From Azospirillum formosense (GTDB lineage: Bacteria > Pseudomonadota > Alphaproteobacteria > Azospirillales > Azospirillaceae): a DNA stretch of 64,000 nucleotides. The DNA lies in assembly GCF_040500525.1 (NCBI RefSeq), contig NZ_CP159405.1:186001-250000 (forward strand), given 5' to 3'. The position numbers and the translations under genes are program-made. The notes beneath the pieces were generated by a model. That model ran no database searches. It saw only the letters and a list, made by a program, of their open reading frames with translations, and was not told the origin of the DNA. Positions 43,264 through 51,736 of the stretch are shown one piece after another (the first letter of the stretch is position 1; each line of letters begins with the position of its first letter).

Positions 43264-44772
43264 ATGACGATTCTTCAGACCCGCCGCCGCTTCCTGGCGT
43301 CCGCGGCATCGGTCGCCGCTCTGGGCGGCCTGTCCACCCTCCTTCCCGCCGTGACTCCTGGGGCCGCGCGCCCCGCATGGGCCGCGGCTCCCCTCCGCCT
43401 CGCCGTCGAGCGGCGCGTGCTGGAGGTGATGGGCAAGCCCGCCTCGGTCTTCGGCATCCGCCAGCCGGACGGCACCGCCGGCTTGGTCCTCGATCCGGGG
43501 CAGCGCTTCCTGGTCGATCTGGCGAACCGGGCGGGGGAGGACACCGTCATCCATTGGCACGGCATGACCCCGCCCTACGCCCAGGACGGTGTGGCCGACG
43601 CGAACCGGCCGCTGATCCGCGACGGCGCCAGCCAAGGCTACGATTTCGAACCGCGGCCCGGCACGCACTGGATGCATTCGCACCATGGCCTCCAGGAACA
43701 GCGACTGATGGCGGCCCCCTTGATCGTCCGCACCGCCGAGGACCGGCGGGCGGACGCGCAGGAGGTCACCGTGCTGCTGCACGATTTCACCTTCAAGGAC
43801 CCCGCCGAGGTGCTCGCCGGGCTGATTGGTGGTGGCATGAATCACGGTGGCGGGCATGGAATCGGCCACGGCGGCCATGGCAGCGGGCATGGCGGGGCCA
43901 TGCCGATGATGGACCACTCGAATATGAAGGGGATGGGCGGCATGACCATGGCCGCCATGGACCTCAACGACGTGGAGTACGACGCCTACCTCGCCAACGA
44001 CCGCACGCTCGACGACCCGGAGGTGGTGCGGGTGGAGCGCGGCGGGCGGGTCCGGCTGCGGCTGATCAACGGGGCGACCTCCACGGCCTTCCACATTGAC
44101 CTCGGCGCCCTCGACGGGACGGTGGTCGCGGCGGACGGCAACCCGGTCCAGCCGGTGACCGGGCGGCGCTTCGGCATGGTCATGGGCCAGCGGCTGGACA
44201 TCCTCGTCCAGCTGCCCGCCGGGGGCGGCGCCTTCCCCATCCTGGCGCAGCGCGAGGGGGAGCGCCAGCGCACCGGCATCATCCTCGCCACGCCCGGCGC
44301 CGCGGTGGGCAGGACCGCCGGCCTCGCCGCCGCCGCCGCCGGGCCGGTGGACCTGTCGCTGGAGCGGCGCTTGACGGCGCTCGACCCCCTGTCGCAACGC
44401 CCCGTGGAGGCGGCCTTCACCATCCGGCTGTCCGGCGGCATGGCCCCCTATGTCTGGACCATCGACGACCGTCCCTTCGGCGAACACCGGCCGCTGACCG
44501 TCCGCAAGGGGCAGCGGGTGAGCGTCACCATGGTCAACGAGAGTCCGATGGCCCACCCGATGCATCTGCACGGCCAGCACTTCCAGGTGACCGCGCTGAA
44601 CGGGACGGCGCTGGCCGGGGCGGTACGCGACACGGTGCTGGTGCCGATGAACGGTTCCGCCACCATCGCCTTCGACGCCGACAATCCGGGGCGCTGGCCG
44701 TTGCACTGCCACAACCTTTTGCACATGGCGACGGGGATGATGACCGAATTGGTGTGCGAACAAACCATATGA
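43264..44772 (+). CDS. Multicopper oxidase (CopA-like, Tat-exported)
   Basis: 502 aa. A twin-arginine signal lies at the start (TRRRFLASAAS). Three cupredoxin domains carry the copper ligands: HWHG (97-100), HSHH (138-141), HPMHLHG and HCHNLLHM near the C-terminus. A His/Met-rich insertion (bases about 43837-43960) lies after the second ligand pair, a feature of copper-resistance oxidases such as CopA. It likely oxidises Cu(I) in the periplasm. ATG 43264 is chosen to begin at the Tat signal. Confidence 0.92.
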   Translation: MTILQTRRRFLASAASVAALGGLSTLLPAVTPGAARPAWAAAPLRLAVERRVLEVMGKPASVFGIRQPDGTAGLVLDPGQRFLVDLANRAGEDTVIHWHGMTPPYAQDGVADANRPLIRDGASQGYDFEPRPGTHWMHSHHGLQEQRLMAAPLIVRTAEDRRADAQEVTVLLHDFTFKDPAEVLAGLIGGGMNHGGGHGIGHGGHGSGHGGAMPMMDHSNMKGMGGMTMAAMDLNDVEYDAYLANDRTLDDPEVVRVERGGRVRLRLINGATSTAFHIDLGALDGTVVAADGNPVQPVTGRRFGMVMGQRLDILVQLPAGGGAFPILAQREGERQRTGIILATPGAAVGRTAGLAAAAAGPVDLSLERRLTALDPLSQRPVEAAFTIRLSGGMAPYVWTIDDRPFGEHRPLTVRKGQRVSVTMVNESPMAHPMHLHGQHFQVTALNGTALAGAVRDTVLVPMNGSATIAFDADNPGRWPLHCHNLLHMATGMMTELVCEQTI

Positions 44773-44996
44773 ATACGAATATTCCGGCGCGGCCCGACCG
44801 CGCCGGAACGGGTACCGCAAAAGCTCCGCGCCGGTTCGGACGGATGAAACCGGCGCATTCAGGCGCATTCCTTTGGGAGCGAACTTTCACGCATCACTCC
44901 CATTCACATTGGACCGGGACGTGTCACTTCTCTTCCATCTCCGGGGGCGGCAACCAATGTTCCGGGACCAATCTTCTGCGGGGGCGGCCATTGGCC
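44773..44996. other. 224-bp gap before the pyruvyl transferase gene
   Basis: No gene or clear terminator seen. The frame of the next gene is open through most of it, but the translated sequence looks random before ATG 44997. Confidence 0.3.
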
Positions 44997-46034
44997 ATGG
45001 ATACGTGGTGTTATGACGGCGGTGCCGGGGGGCGCGCGGCCGCCGGATCTGGTGGTGGGTCCGCCGGCGGTGCCGCCGGTGCGGCGGACCTCTGGCTGGA
45101 CCCGGACCTTGCGGCCCTGGAGGCGCTGTCGCTGCGGGTGCGGGACCTGGTGCTTCCGCATCTGGGCAGTGGACCGGCCGTCTATGCGGACATCCCGGTC
45201 CACCTGAACGTCGGGGACCTGCTGATCAACCAGGGGGCGGAGGCGCTGTTCGCCGACGGTGGCGTGGAGATCCGCGAGCGGGTGACGCTGGGCAACGCCC
45301 GGCGCCTGCTGCGCCGCCAGCGCGACGGGCAGGCGGCGATCCTACTGCACGGCGGGGGCAATTTCGGCGACCTCTACCCCCATCACGAGACGTTCCGGCA
45401 GAAGGTGCTGGAGAGCTTTCCGTCCAGCCGCATCGTGCTGCTGCCGCAGACCGTCTACTACCGCGACCACGACCGGCTGCGCCACGACATGAAGCGCTGG
45501 GCGGCCCACCGCGATCTGGTCTTCATGGCGCGCGACGCGCCGTCGCTCGATCTGGTGCGGCCCTTTCTGGGGGAGCGGGCGATCCAGGTGCCCGACCTCG
45601 CCCATTACCTGACGCGCTATCCGACGCGGCTGACCCCGGTCCGCCCGGCCCACGACACGACCCTGCTCGTGATGGCCCGGCGCGACCAGGAATGCGCGGG
45701 GCGCCATTGGCTGCGCCAGGACTCGCCGGTCTTCGATTGGGAGGACCTGTGCGGGCCGGAGGATTTCGCCGGCTTCGCCCTGGCCGCCCGGCTGATCCGG
45801 CTGGACGACGCGGTGCCGCTGCCCGCCGATCCGCTGCGCGGCTGGTATCCCATCCGCGACCGGCTGGTCCGCAAGGCCGTGGCCCATTTCGGCGCGGCCA
45901 ACGCCGTGGTCACCAACCGCCTGCACGGGATGCTGCTGGCCCTGATGATGGGACTGCCGGTGCAGGTGCGCGACAACTCCTACGGCAAGCTGACCAACTA
46001 CATCGACAGCTGGCTCGCCGATTGGAAACGCTGA
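44997..46034 (+). CDS. Polysaccharide pyruvyl transferase family protein
   Basis: 345 aa. It carries the PS_pyruv_trans fold: DIPVHLNVGDLLINQGAEAL near the N-terminus, AILLHGGGNFGDLYPHHETF, RIVLLPQTVYYRDHDRLRHD, FMARDAPSLDLVRPFL and a late VTNRLHGMLLALMMGLPV. These enzymes add pyruvate ketals from PEP to exopolysaccharide sugars. The first 30 residues are Gly/Ala-rich and not conserved. It is followed 73 bp later by a PP-loop protein gene, with which it may act on a surface glycan. Confidence 0.88.
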   Translation: MDTWCYDGGAGGRAAAGSGGGSAGGAAGAADLWLDPDLAALEALSLRVRDLVLPHLGSGPAVYADIPVHLNVGDLLINQGAEALFADGGVEIRERVTLGNARRLLRRQRDGQAAILLHGGGNFGDLYPHHETFRQKVLESFPSSRIVLLPQTVYYRDHDRLRHDMKRWAAHRDLVFMARDAPSLDLVRPFLGERAIQVPDLAHYLTRYPTRLTPVRPAHDTTLLVMARRDQECAGRHWLRQDSPVFDWEDLCGPEDFAGFALAARLIRLDDAVPLPADPLRGWYPIRDRLVRKAVAHFGAANAVVTNRLHGMLLALMMGLPVQVRDNSYGKLTNYIDSWLADWKR

Positions 46035-46107
46035 GGGCTCCGGGAACGTTTGCGCTCCGCATCCGTCTGTCATCCCGGAACACGGGCTGAAGAGGGCGTC
46101 GGCGGGC

Positions 46108-47382
46108 ATGGCGGGCAAGGGGCTGCACATCGGAGTCGAGGAGGTGGCGAGCGGCGGTCTGGTCCGCCGCACCGTCCTGCTGTCCGAGGATGGGGCCCGC
46201 CGCCGGCAGCGCGTGGTCTACGAATTCGAGGACGCGGCCGGGACCGCGGCGGACCGGCCGATGGACGGGACGGTGATGGCCGTCCTGTTCCACGCCATGC
46301 AGCGGGGGCTCCCCGTCCATGTGCACGGGCCGCTGACCCGCACGGCGCTGCACAACATCGACACGCTCCAGGGGGTGTGGCGGCGCTGGCGTCCGGACCG
46401 CTACCGGACGGTGGAGATCATCCCGGAGACGGTGGTCGACCGCACCGCGCCCAAGCCGGGGCGCCGGGCCATCGCCGCCTACTCCGGCGGGCTGGACAGC
46501 ACCTTCACCATCCTGCGCCACCGGCTGCTCCTGCCGCCGGAGCGCCGCCACCATGTCGGCGCGCTGCTGATGGTGCACGGCTTCGACGTGGAGCTGGACC
46601 GGCCCGAGGATTTCGAGCGGCTGGTCGAGCGCACCCGGCCCTTCCGCGAGCTGGTCGGGTTGGACCTGCGCGTGGTGCGGACCAACAGCAAGGAGCTTCA
46701 TCTCCAGAACTGGCAGGATTCCCACGCGGCGGAGCTGGCGGCTTGCCTGCACCTCTACGGCGCGGAATTCGAGTTCGGGCTGATCGGCAGCACCAAGCCC
46801 TACGACGCGCTGGTCATCCCCTATGGCACCACGCCCGTCGCCGACCATCTGCTGTCCGGCGACGGCTTCGCCATCGTCCATGACGGGGCCGCCTATTCCC
46901 GCACGGAGAAGGCCGCGGCGGTCGCCGCCCATCCGGAGGCGGTGCGCTCCCTGCGCGTCTGCTGGGAGGGGGCGGAGCAGTTCCGGAACTGCGGCGTGTG
47001 CGAGAAATGCGTGCGCACCCGGATGAACTTCGCCGCCGCCGGTGTGCTTGCCCCGGACTGCTTCGACGGGCCGCTGGACCCGACCCGCATCGCCGGCATC
47101 CCCGTGCGCAACGAGCCGCAGGCGGCGGAGCTGCGCTCCATCCTGGACTACGCCCGCCAGCACGCGGTGGAGGGGGAGTGGCTGGAGCGGCTGAGGGAGC
47201 GGGTGCGCGCCATCCAGCCGGACTTTGGGGAACCCGAACCCGGCCGCCCCCAACCCCGTTCTCTCCGGGCGATGAAGAGCGCCTCCGCCTCGCTGCGGCA
47301 GGCGACGGTGGCGCTGCTCGACGCGATGGAGTTGAAGCAGCCGCTCAAGCGGGTCCGCAACCGTCTGCGGACCCGCGGCTGA
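46108..47382 (+). CDS. Uncharacterised PP-loop ATPase-like protein
   Basis: 424 aa. The PP-loop motif SGGLDS is at residues 126-131 (AIAAYSGGLDSTFTIL), as in QueC, GMP synthase and other adenylating enzymes. A Cys cluster CGVCEKC (295-301) with C285 nearby could bind zinc, as in QueC. An N-terminal domain of about 110 residues (with VLFHAMQRGLPVHVHGPLTR) and a basic C-terminal tail are not recognised. It is cytoplasmic. Position after a pyruvyl transferase suggests a role in making or modifying a glycan building block; the reaction is unknown. Confidence 0.75.
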   Translation: MAGKGLHIGVEEVASGGLVRRTVLLSEDGARRRQRVVYEFEDAAGTAADRPMDGTVMAVLFHAMQRGLPVHVHGPLTRTALHNIDTLQGVWRRWRPDRYRTVEIIPETVVDRTAPKPGRRAIAAYSGGLDSTFTILRHRLLLPPERRHHVGALLMVHGFDVELDRPEDFERLVERTRPFRELVGLDLRVVRTNSKELHLQNWQDSHAAELAACLHLYGAEFEFGLIGSTKPYDALVIPYGTTPVADHLLSGDGFAIVHDGAAYSRTEKAAAVAAHPEAVRSLRVCWEGAEQFRNCGVCEKCVRTRMNFAAAGVLAPDCFDGPLDPTRIAGIPVRNEPQAAELRSILDYARQHAVEGEWLERLRERVRAIQPDFGEPEPGRPQPRSLRAMKSASASLRQATVALLDAMELKQPLKRVRNRLRTRG

Positions 47383-48165
47383 GCCGGCCCTTTCGCACTC
47401 GGTTGTCCCGCCGCGCGCCGAGCCGCCGCAGCGCCACCAGCATCAGCAGCGCCGCCGCCAGCAGCAGGACGGCGCAGGCCACGGCAATGCCCGTCTCCCC
47501 GGTGGCGATGTTGAGGAAAACGGCCATGGGCAGCGTCTCGGTCTTCATGCGGGTGGCTCCGGCGACCATTAGCGTGGCACCGAACTCGCCCAGCGCCCGC
47601 GCCCAGGCCAGCACGGCCCCCGCCGCGATGCCCCTGGAGGCCAGCGGCAGCTCCACCCGCCAGAACACCGCCCAGGGGGCGGCGCCCAGCGACTGCGCCG
47701 CGACGGCGTAGCTCCGGTCGACGGATCGGAAGGCCGCCGTGGCGGTGCGCACCACCACGGCGGTGGACACGAAGGCCAAGGCCAGCACCACGCCGGCTGG
47801 GGAAAAGAGCAGTTCCATCCCCAGCGCGGGAAACGGCCCGTTCCGCCCGAGCAGGAACAGCAGCCCCAGCCCGGCGACCAGCGGCGGCATGACCAGCGGC
47901 ACGTCGAGCAGCGTGTCGAGCAGGAGCTTTCCCGGAAAGCGCCGCCGCGCCATCAGGTAGGCCGCGGGCAGGCCGAGACCCAGCGCGATCCCCAGCGCGG
48001 CGGCGGAGGTCAAAGCCGACAGCCACAGCGCGAACAGGGTCTCCGCCGCGGCGAGGGCGGTCCACAGATCGCCTGGGGCAGGCGGGCCAGCAGGGCGCCC
48101 AGCACGCCCGCGATCGTCAGCGCGACGACGGCGAGCGGCAGGGCGAGCAGGGCGGCGAAGCCCAT
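47345..48165 (-). pseudogene. modB: Molybdate-type ABC transporter permease, frameshifted
   Basis: The body (about 48072 down to 47345) encodes a full ABC permease: SALTSAAALGIALGLGLPAA, LLLDTLLDVPLVMPPLVAGL and the EAA loop region SYAVAAQSLGAAPWAVFWRV with RALGEFGATLMVAG. Its first membrane helix is found in another frame, from ATG 48165: MGFAALLALPLAVVALTIAG and on to LPQA, then the frame shifts near 48074-48080. One inserted base would join them (LPQA to DLWTALAAAETL). It is either a real single-base deletion or a sequence error. It lies 3 bp after modA. No modC ATPase gene is adjacent. Its 3' end overlaps the convergent PP-loop gene by 38 bp. Confidence 0.75.
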
Positions 48166-48168
48166 CCG

Positions 48169-48924
48169 TCACATCTTCGGGGCGGGCGGGAAGCCGAAGC
48201 GCCGGAAGGTGGCGAGGCCGGCGTCCGAGGCCAGGAAATCGGCGAAGCGCTTGGCGGCGTCCGGCGCGGCGCTGGTCTTCAGCACGGCGACGGGGGCGTA
48301 TTCGGCCTCGTACCAGTCCGATGGGATGGCGATGACGGACAGCTTGCCGGGGTTCTGCGCGGCCTCCGACACGCCGATGATCGCGGCGTCCACGTTGCCG
48401 TCCAGCACATAGAGGGCGAGCTGCTTCACGGTCGCGGCGCGGACGGTGACGTTGCGGCGGATCGCCTCGCCCTGGCCGGACCTGTCCAGGATGTCTTCCG
48501 CCGTGCGGCCCAGCGCCATCGCCTGCGGGTCGCCCAGCCCGACGCGGACGCCCGGCTTGGCGAGGTCGGCAAAACTGCGGATCGCCTCGGCCTTGCCCGG
48601 CGCCACCGCCAAAACCGGGCCGTGCACCACCAGCACCTTGAGGTCGGCGACGGCGTCCAGCTCCTTCAGCTTGTCGGTGTAGAAGGTCGTGCCGGGGATG
48701 AACAGGTCGCCGGTCCTCGTCTCGGCGAAGCGGGCGAGCAACTGGCCAGACCCGCCATATTCGGCCGTCACGGTGATCCCGGTCGCCTTGCGGAAGTCCT
48801 CGATCAGCGCGTCCACCGGCGGGCGGAGGCCGGCACCGACATAGGCGTGGAGATCCTGGGCCGCCGCCGCGGTGGTCTGGAGGGCCAGCAGCCCGAAGGC
48901 GAGGACGAGGGCTTTCAAACGCAT
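48169..48924 (-). CDS. modA: ModA-like periplasmic molybdate/oxyanion-binding protein
   Basis: 251 aa with a signal peptide (about 1-22, ending AAAAQ). The binding-protein fold shows DLHAYVGAGLRPPVDALIED, the ligand segment AEYGGSGQLLARFAETRTGD and a later LYVLDGNVDAAIIGVSEAAQ. This matches ModA-type proteins (molybdate, tungstate or a related oxyanion). The downstream permease gene is frameshifted. A ModE-like half-site lies upstream. ATG 48924 is chosen because it starts the signal peptide. Confidence 0.87.
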   Translation of the reverse strand: MRLKALVLAFGLLALQTTAAAAQDLHAYVGAGLRPPVDALIEDFRKATGITVTAEYGGSGQLLARFAETRTGDLFIPGTTFYTDKLKELDAVADLKVLVVHGPVLAVAPGKAEAIRSFADLAKPGVRVGLGDPQAMALGRTAEDILDRSGQGEAIRRNVTVRAATVKQLALYVLDGNVDAAIIGVSEAAQNPGKLSVIAIPSDWYEAEYAPVAVLKTSAAPDAAKRFADFLASDAGLATFRRFGFPPAPKM

Positions 48925-49022
48925 GGACACGGTTCCTTTGGTTCGTTGCCGAATGGTGGCTCGCCCGACGCTGTATCGGTTCGGATACTGCGCTGGATGG
49001 ACGCTGTCAACAAGCCGTTGTA

Positions 49023-49039
49023 CGCTAAGGTATATAGCG
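49023..49039 (-). promoter_or_regulatory. Candidate ModE-type operator upstream of modA
   Basis: On the minus strand CGCTATATACCTTAGCG. The left half CGCTATATA fits the molybdate-repressor half-site CGnTATATA; the right half is degenerate, though the outer CGCT/AGCG is symmetric. It lies about 100 bp upstream of modA. A separate inverted repeat GTATC-N6-GATAC is at 48973-48988. Confidence 0.4.
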
Positions 49040-49051
49040 GTTGCGGGCATG

Positions 49052-49085
49052 GGACGTTCCCCTCTCCCCAGAGGGGAGAGGGTTG
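49052..49085. repeat. Short GC-rich palindrome, family B-like
   Basis: CCCCTCTCCCC-AG-AGGGGAGAGGG, a nearly perfect inverted repeat of the same CCCTCTCCC type as the arms of the larger element at 55144-55284. It lies upstream of modA and just after the pseudogene. Confidence 0.65.
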
Positions 49086-49088
49086 AAA

Positions 49089-49598
49089 TCAACTCACCAA
49101 CGCTTCCAAGGCGCCGCGCATGCCGCGCTCCTCGATCATCGCCAGATGGGCGGCGGAGCGATGGGCCAGACCGGGGATGCGGGTCAAGTCCTCGCCCCAC
49201 AGGGCGGCGTTGGACAGCACGGCGTCACCAGCGCCGCCGGGTCGTCGCCATGGGTGGCTCAGGCGCCGGACAGCGCCGTCAGAACCGCGGCGTCGTCGCG
49301 GATGAGGTCGGGACCGGCGTCACGGCTGCCGCTGCACGTGCCGTTCGCCTCCGGCGTGCCCTTGTAGTCGAACCGAGTTCAGCGAAATAGCGATCAGCTC
49401 GTGCCGGATGAAGGGTTGCCGAAGCGCTCCATGATGGTGCGGGCGTAGTCCTGGCGCTCGGCCTCCGGCAAGGGCACGATCCCGCCGAACATCACCGTGT
49501 TGAGGTAAGCGGACAGGGTGGCGTCGTCCATCATGCCCTTCACCGTGTCCACCCCCCGCCACGAAGGCGGCGAGCGAATCACGGGAGAGAAGGGGCAT
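49089..49598 (-). pseudogene. Decayed tagaturonate reductase (UxaB-like, mannitol dehydrogenase family) remnant
   Basis: Reading leftward, pieces of one protein appear in different frames: VDTVKGMMDDATLSAYLNTV with MFGGIVPLPEAERQDYARTI and MERFGNP; then, after a lost C, FIRHELIAISLNSV; then DYKGTPEANG with LIRDDAAVLTALSGA; and finally LSNAALWGEDLTRIPGLAHR ending in ALEALVS and a stop at 49089. These match the C-terminal half of UxaB/mannitol-dehydrogenase-type enzymes. At least three frameshifts and a missing stretch after LNSV break it. It follows galM by 27 bp and would be in the same operon. Confidence 0.7.
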
Positions 49599-49625
49599 GA
49601 CGGAGAATCCTATGGGAATCGGAAG

Positions 49626-50699
49626 TCAGGCGATGCCGAAGCGGTAGACGATGCGGCCCGCATACCACTGGCCGGGGGCCAGCGCGGTGGAGGGGAAGGA
49701 CGGGATGTTGACGGCGTTGGGAAAGTGCGACGGCTCCAGGCAGAAGGCGCTGTGCCGGGTGTAGAGCGTGCCGCCCTTGCCCAAGTCGCGCGGCGTCTGG
49801 CCGTCGAGGAAATTGCCGGTGTAGACCTGCACGCCGGGTTCGGTGGAGAGAACCTCCAGCACCCGGCCGCTGCCCGGATGGACGACGCGGGCGTGCAGCC
49901 CCAGCGCGCCCTCCGGCTTGTCCACCGCGTAATGCAGATCGTAGCCCTTGCCGAGCGCCAGCATCGGGTGGTCGGCGCCGATCCGCGCGCCGAAGGCGGT
50001 GGGGCTGCGGAAGTCGAGGGGTGTGCCGGTCACGTTTACGAGTTCCCCGGTGGGGACGGCGGTGGCGTCGAGCGCCAGATAGCGGCCGCCGTTGACCGTC
50101 GCCACATGGTCGAGGATGGAGGACCCGGCGTCGCCCGACAGGTTGAAGAAGCTGTGGTCGGTGAAGTTCGCCACGGTCGCCTTGTCCGCCGCCACGGCGG
50201 TCCAGGCGATGGTCAGGGCGTTGTCCTCGTCCAACGCATAGACCAGCCGGACGGGCAGGGTGCCGGGGAAGCCCTCCTCCCCGTCCTGGAGGACGTGGGT
50301 CAACTCCAGGCTCGTTTCGTCCAGTTGACGCGCGTTGAAGGTGCGGAAGCGCGAGCCGCGCTGGCCGCCGTGCAGCGTGTTGGGCGGCGCGTTGACGGCG
50401 GTGCGGTGCTCCACCCCGTCCAGCGTGAAGCGTCCGCCGCCAATGCGCCCGCAATAGCGCCCGATGAAGGAGCCCATGGAGGGCTGGCCGGCCATCGTCT
50501 GCTCCAGCGTCTCATAGCCCTGCACCACGTCGCCGAGGGCGCCGTCGTGGTCGGGTGCCAGGATCTGGACGATCTTGCAGCCGTAATTGGTGATGCGGAC
50601 GACCATGCCCCGGTGATTCCGCAGGGTGAACAGGTCGGTCGGCGTGCCGTCGATGGTGGCGCGGAAATCCTCGCGCCGGAGGTCGGCATAAGGCGTCAT
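49626..50699 (-). CDS. galM: Aldose 1-epimerase (mutarotase)
   Basis: 357 aa enzyme interconverting alpha and beta anomers of aldoses. Features: ITNYGCKIVQILAPDHDGAL, SMGSFIGRYCGRIGGGRFTL, the catalytic-His region PPNTLHGGQRGSRF, VANFTDHSFFNLSGDAGSSI and the substrate segment PGVQVYTGNFLDG. ATG 50699 is the start of the conserved part. An operator like those of the GntR regulon lies 48 bp upstream, and a decayed tagaturonate reductase gene follows, so it likely belonged to a hexuronate operon. Confidence 0.93.
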   Translation of the reverse strand: MTPYADLRREDFRATIDGTPTDLFTLRNHRGMVVRITNYGCKIVQILAPDHDGALGDVVQGYETLEQTMAGQPSMGSFIGRYCGRIGGGRFTLDGVEHRTAVNAPPNTLHGGQRGSRFRTFNARQLDETSLELTHVLQDGEEGFPGTLPVRLVYALDEDNALTIAWTAVAADKATVANFTDHSFFNLSGDAGSSILDHVATVNGGRYLALDATAVPTGELVNVTGTPLDFRSPTAFGARIGADHPMLALGKGYDLHYAVDKPEGALGLHARVVHPGSGRVLEVLSTEPGVQVYTGNFLDGQTPRDLGKGGTLYTRHSAFCLEPSHFPNAVNIPSFPSTALAPGQWYAGRIVYRFGIA

Positions 50700-50746
50700 G
50701 GCGTGGGTGCCCCTTGGACCGGAGGAAGGCCGGAAGGATATCGGAT

Positions 50747-50761
50747 ATATTAATATATTAG
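50747..50761 (-). promoter_or_regulatory. galM operator, site 4
   Basis: Coding strand CTAATATATTAATAT, fitting the same 15-bp consensus as the sites before the GntR gene, kdgT and gap. TAATAT may be the -10. The -35 here is poor (CTTCCG). Confidence 0.65.
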
Positions 50762-50858
50762 TTGTCGGGGCGGAAGGGGCAACCGGGAGCCATGGCCGGA
50801 GCGGGCGTTTTTGCCGCAGGCGGAGTCTTCGGGCTCGATGAGGAGCATTTTGAATGAG

Positions 50859-50891
50859 AAAGCCCCGGCCCATCGACCGGGCCGGGGCTTC
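50859..50891 (-). terminator. Terminator of the acyl-CoA ligase/metNIQ operon
   Basis: 12-bp stem AAGCCCCGGCCC / GGGCCGGGGCTT, followed on the minus strand by TCTCATT. It lies 35 bp after the metQ stop. Confidence 0.85.
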
Positions 50892-50925
50892 CCCGAGACG
50901 CACAAAAGCCTGTCCTGCCCGGCAA

Positions 50926-51726
50926 TTACCAGGCCGGGACCACCGCGCCCTTGAAGCGGTCGAGGATGAACTGCTTCACCTCGTCGCTCTGGTACACCTT
51001 CACCAGAGTGGCGACCCACGGCTTGTCCTGGTCGGCCTTGCGGACGGCGATGACGTTGGCGTAGGGGCTCTCGCTGGCCTCGCGGGCGATGGCGTCCTTG
51101 TTCGGGTCCAGGCCGGATTCCATGGCGAAGTTGGTGTTGATGACCGCCACGGTCACGTCGTCCAGCGAGCGCGGAAGCTGGGCGGCGTCCAGCTCCAGGA
51201 TCTGCAGCTTCTTCGGGTTCTCGGCGATGTCGAGCGGCGAGGCTTTCAGGCCGGCGCTCTCTTTCACCTTCAGCAGCCCCTTGGCCTGGAGCAGCAGCAG
51301 GGCGCGGCCGCCGTTGGTCGGGTCGTTGGGGATGGAGACCTTGGCGCCGTCGGGCAGCTCGTCCAGGCTCTTCACCTTCTTCGAGTAGACGCCCATCGGG
51401 AAGATCACCGTCTTGGCGACGCTGACCAGCTCGTAGCCGCGGTCCTTCACCTGGTTGTCCAGGTAGGGCTGGTGCTGGAAGGAGTTGGCGTTCAGGTCGC
51501 CCTGGGCCAGCGCCTGGTTCGGGATGACGTAGTCGGAGAACTCCAGAACCGTCAGGTCGAGGCCTTCCTTGGCGGCCAGCGGCTTGACCTTCTCCAGGAT
51601 CTGGCCGTGCGGGCCGGGGGTGACGCCGATCTTCAGGGCTTCGGCGGACGCGCCGACGGCGGTCGCCAGGGTCGCGATGCCGGCCACCAGACCAAAGGCC
51701 GCGCCGAGCACACGGTTACGGAACAT
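50926..51726 (-). CDS. metQ: MetQ-like methionine ABC transporter binding protein, copy 1
   Basis: 266 aa NlpA/MetQ family protein with a signal peptide (about 1-28, ending GASAEA; no lipobox Cys). Features: LKIGVTPGPHGQILEKVKPL, NANSFQHQPYLDNQ, KVSIPNDPTNGGRALLLLQA and LDAAQLPRSLDDVTVAVINT. It binds methionine (or a related compound) for MetNI. ATG 51726 has GAGGAG upstream; an in-frame TTG two codons earlier is rejected. metI ends 10 bp upstream of this start. Confidence 0.93.
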   Translation of the reverse strand: MFRNRVLGAAFGLVAGIATLATAVGASAEALKIGVTPGPHGQILEKVKPLAAKEGLDLTVLEFSDYVIPNQALAQGDLNANSFQHQPYLDNQVKDRGYELVSVAKTVIFPMGVYSKKVKSLDELPDGAKVSIPNDPTNGGRALLLLQAKGLLKVKESAGLKASPLDIAENPKKLQILELDAAQLPRSLDDVTVAVINTNFAMESGLDPNKDAIAREASESPYANVIAVRKADQDKPWVATLVKVYQSDEVKQFILDRFKGAVVPAW

Positions 51727-51736
51727 CTCCAACTCC

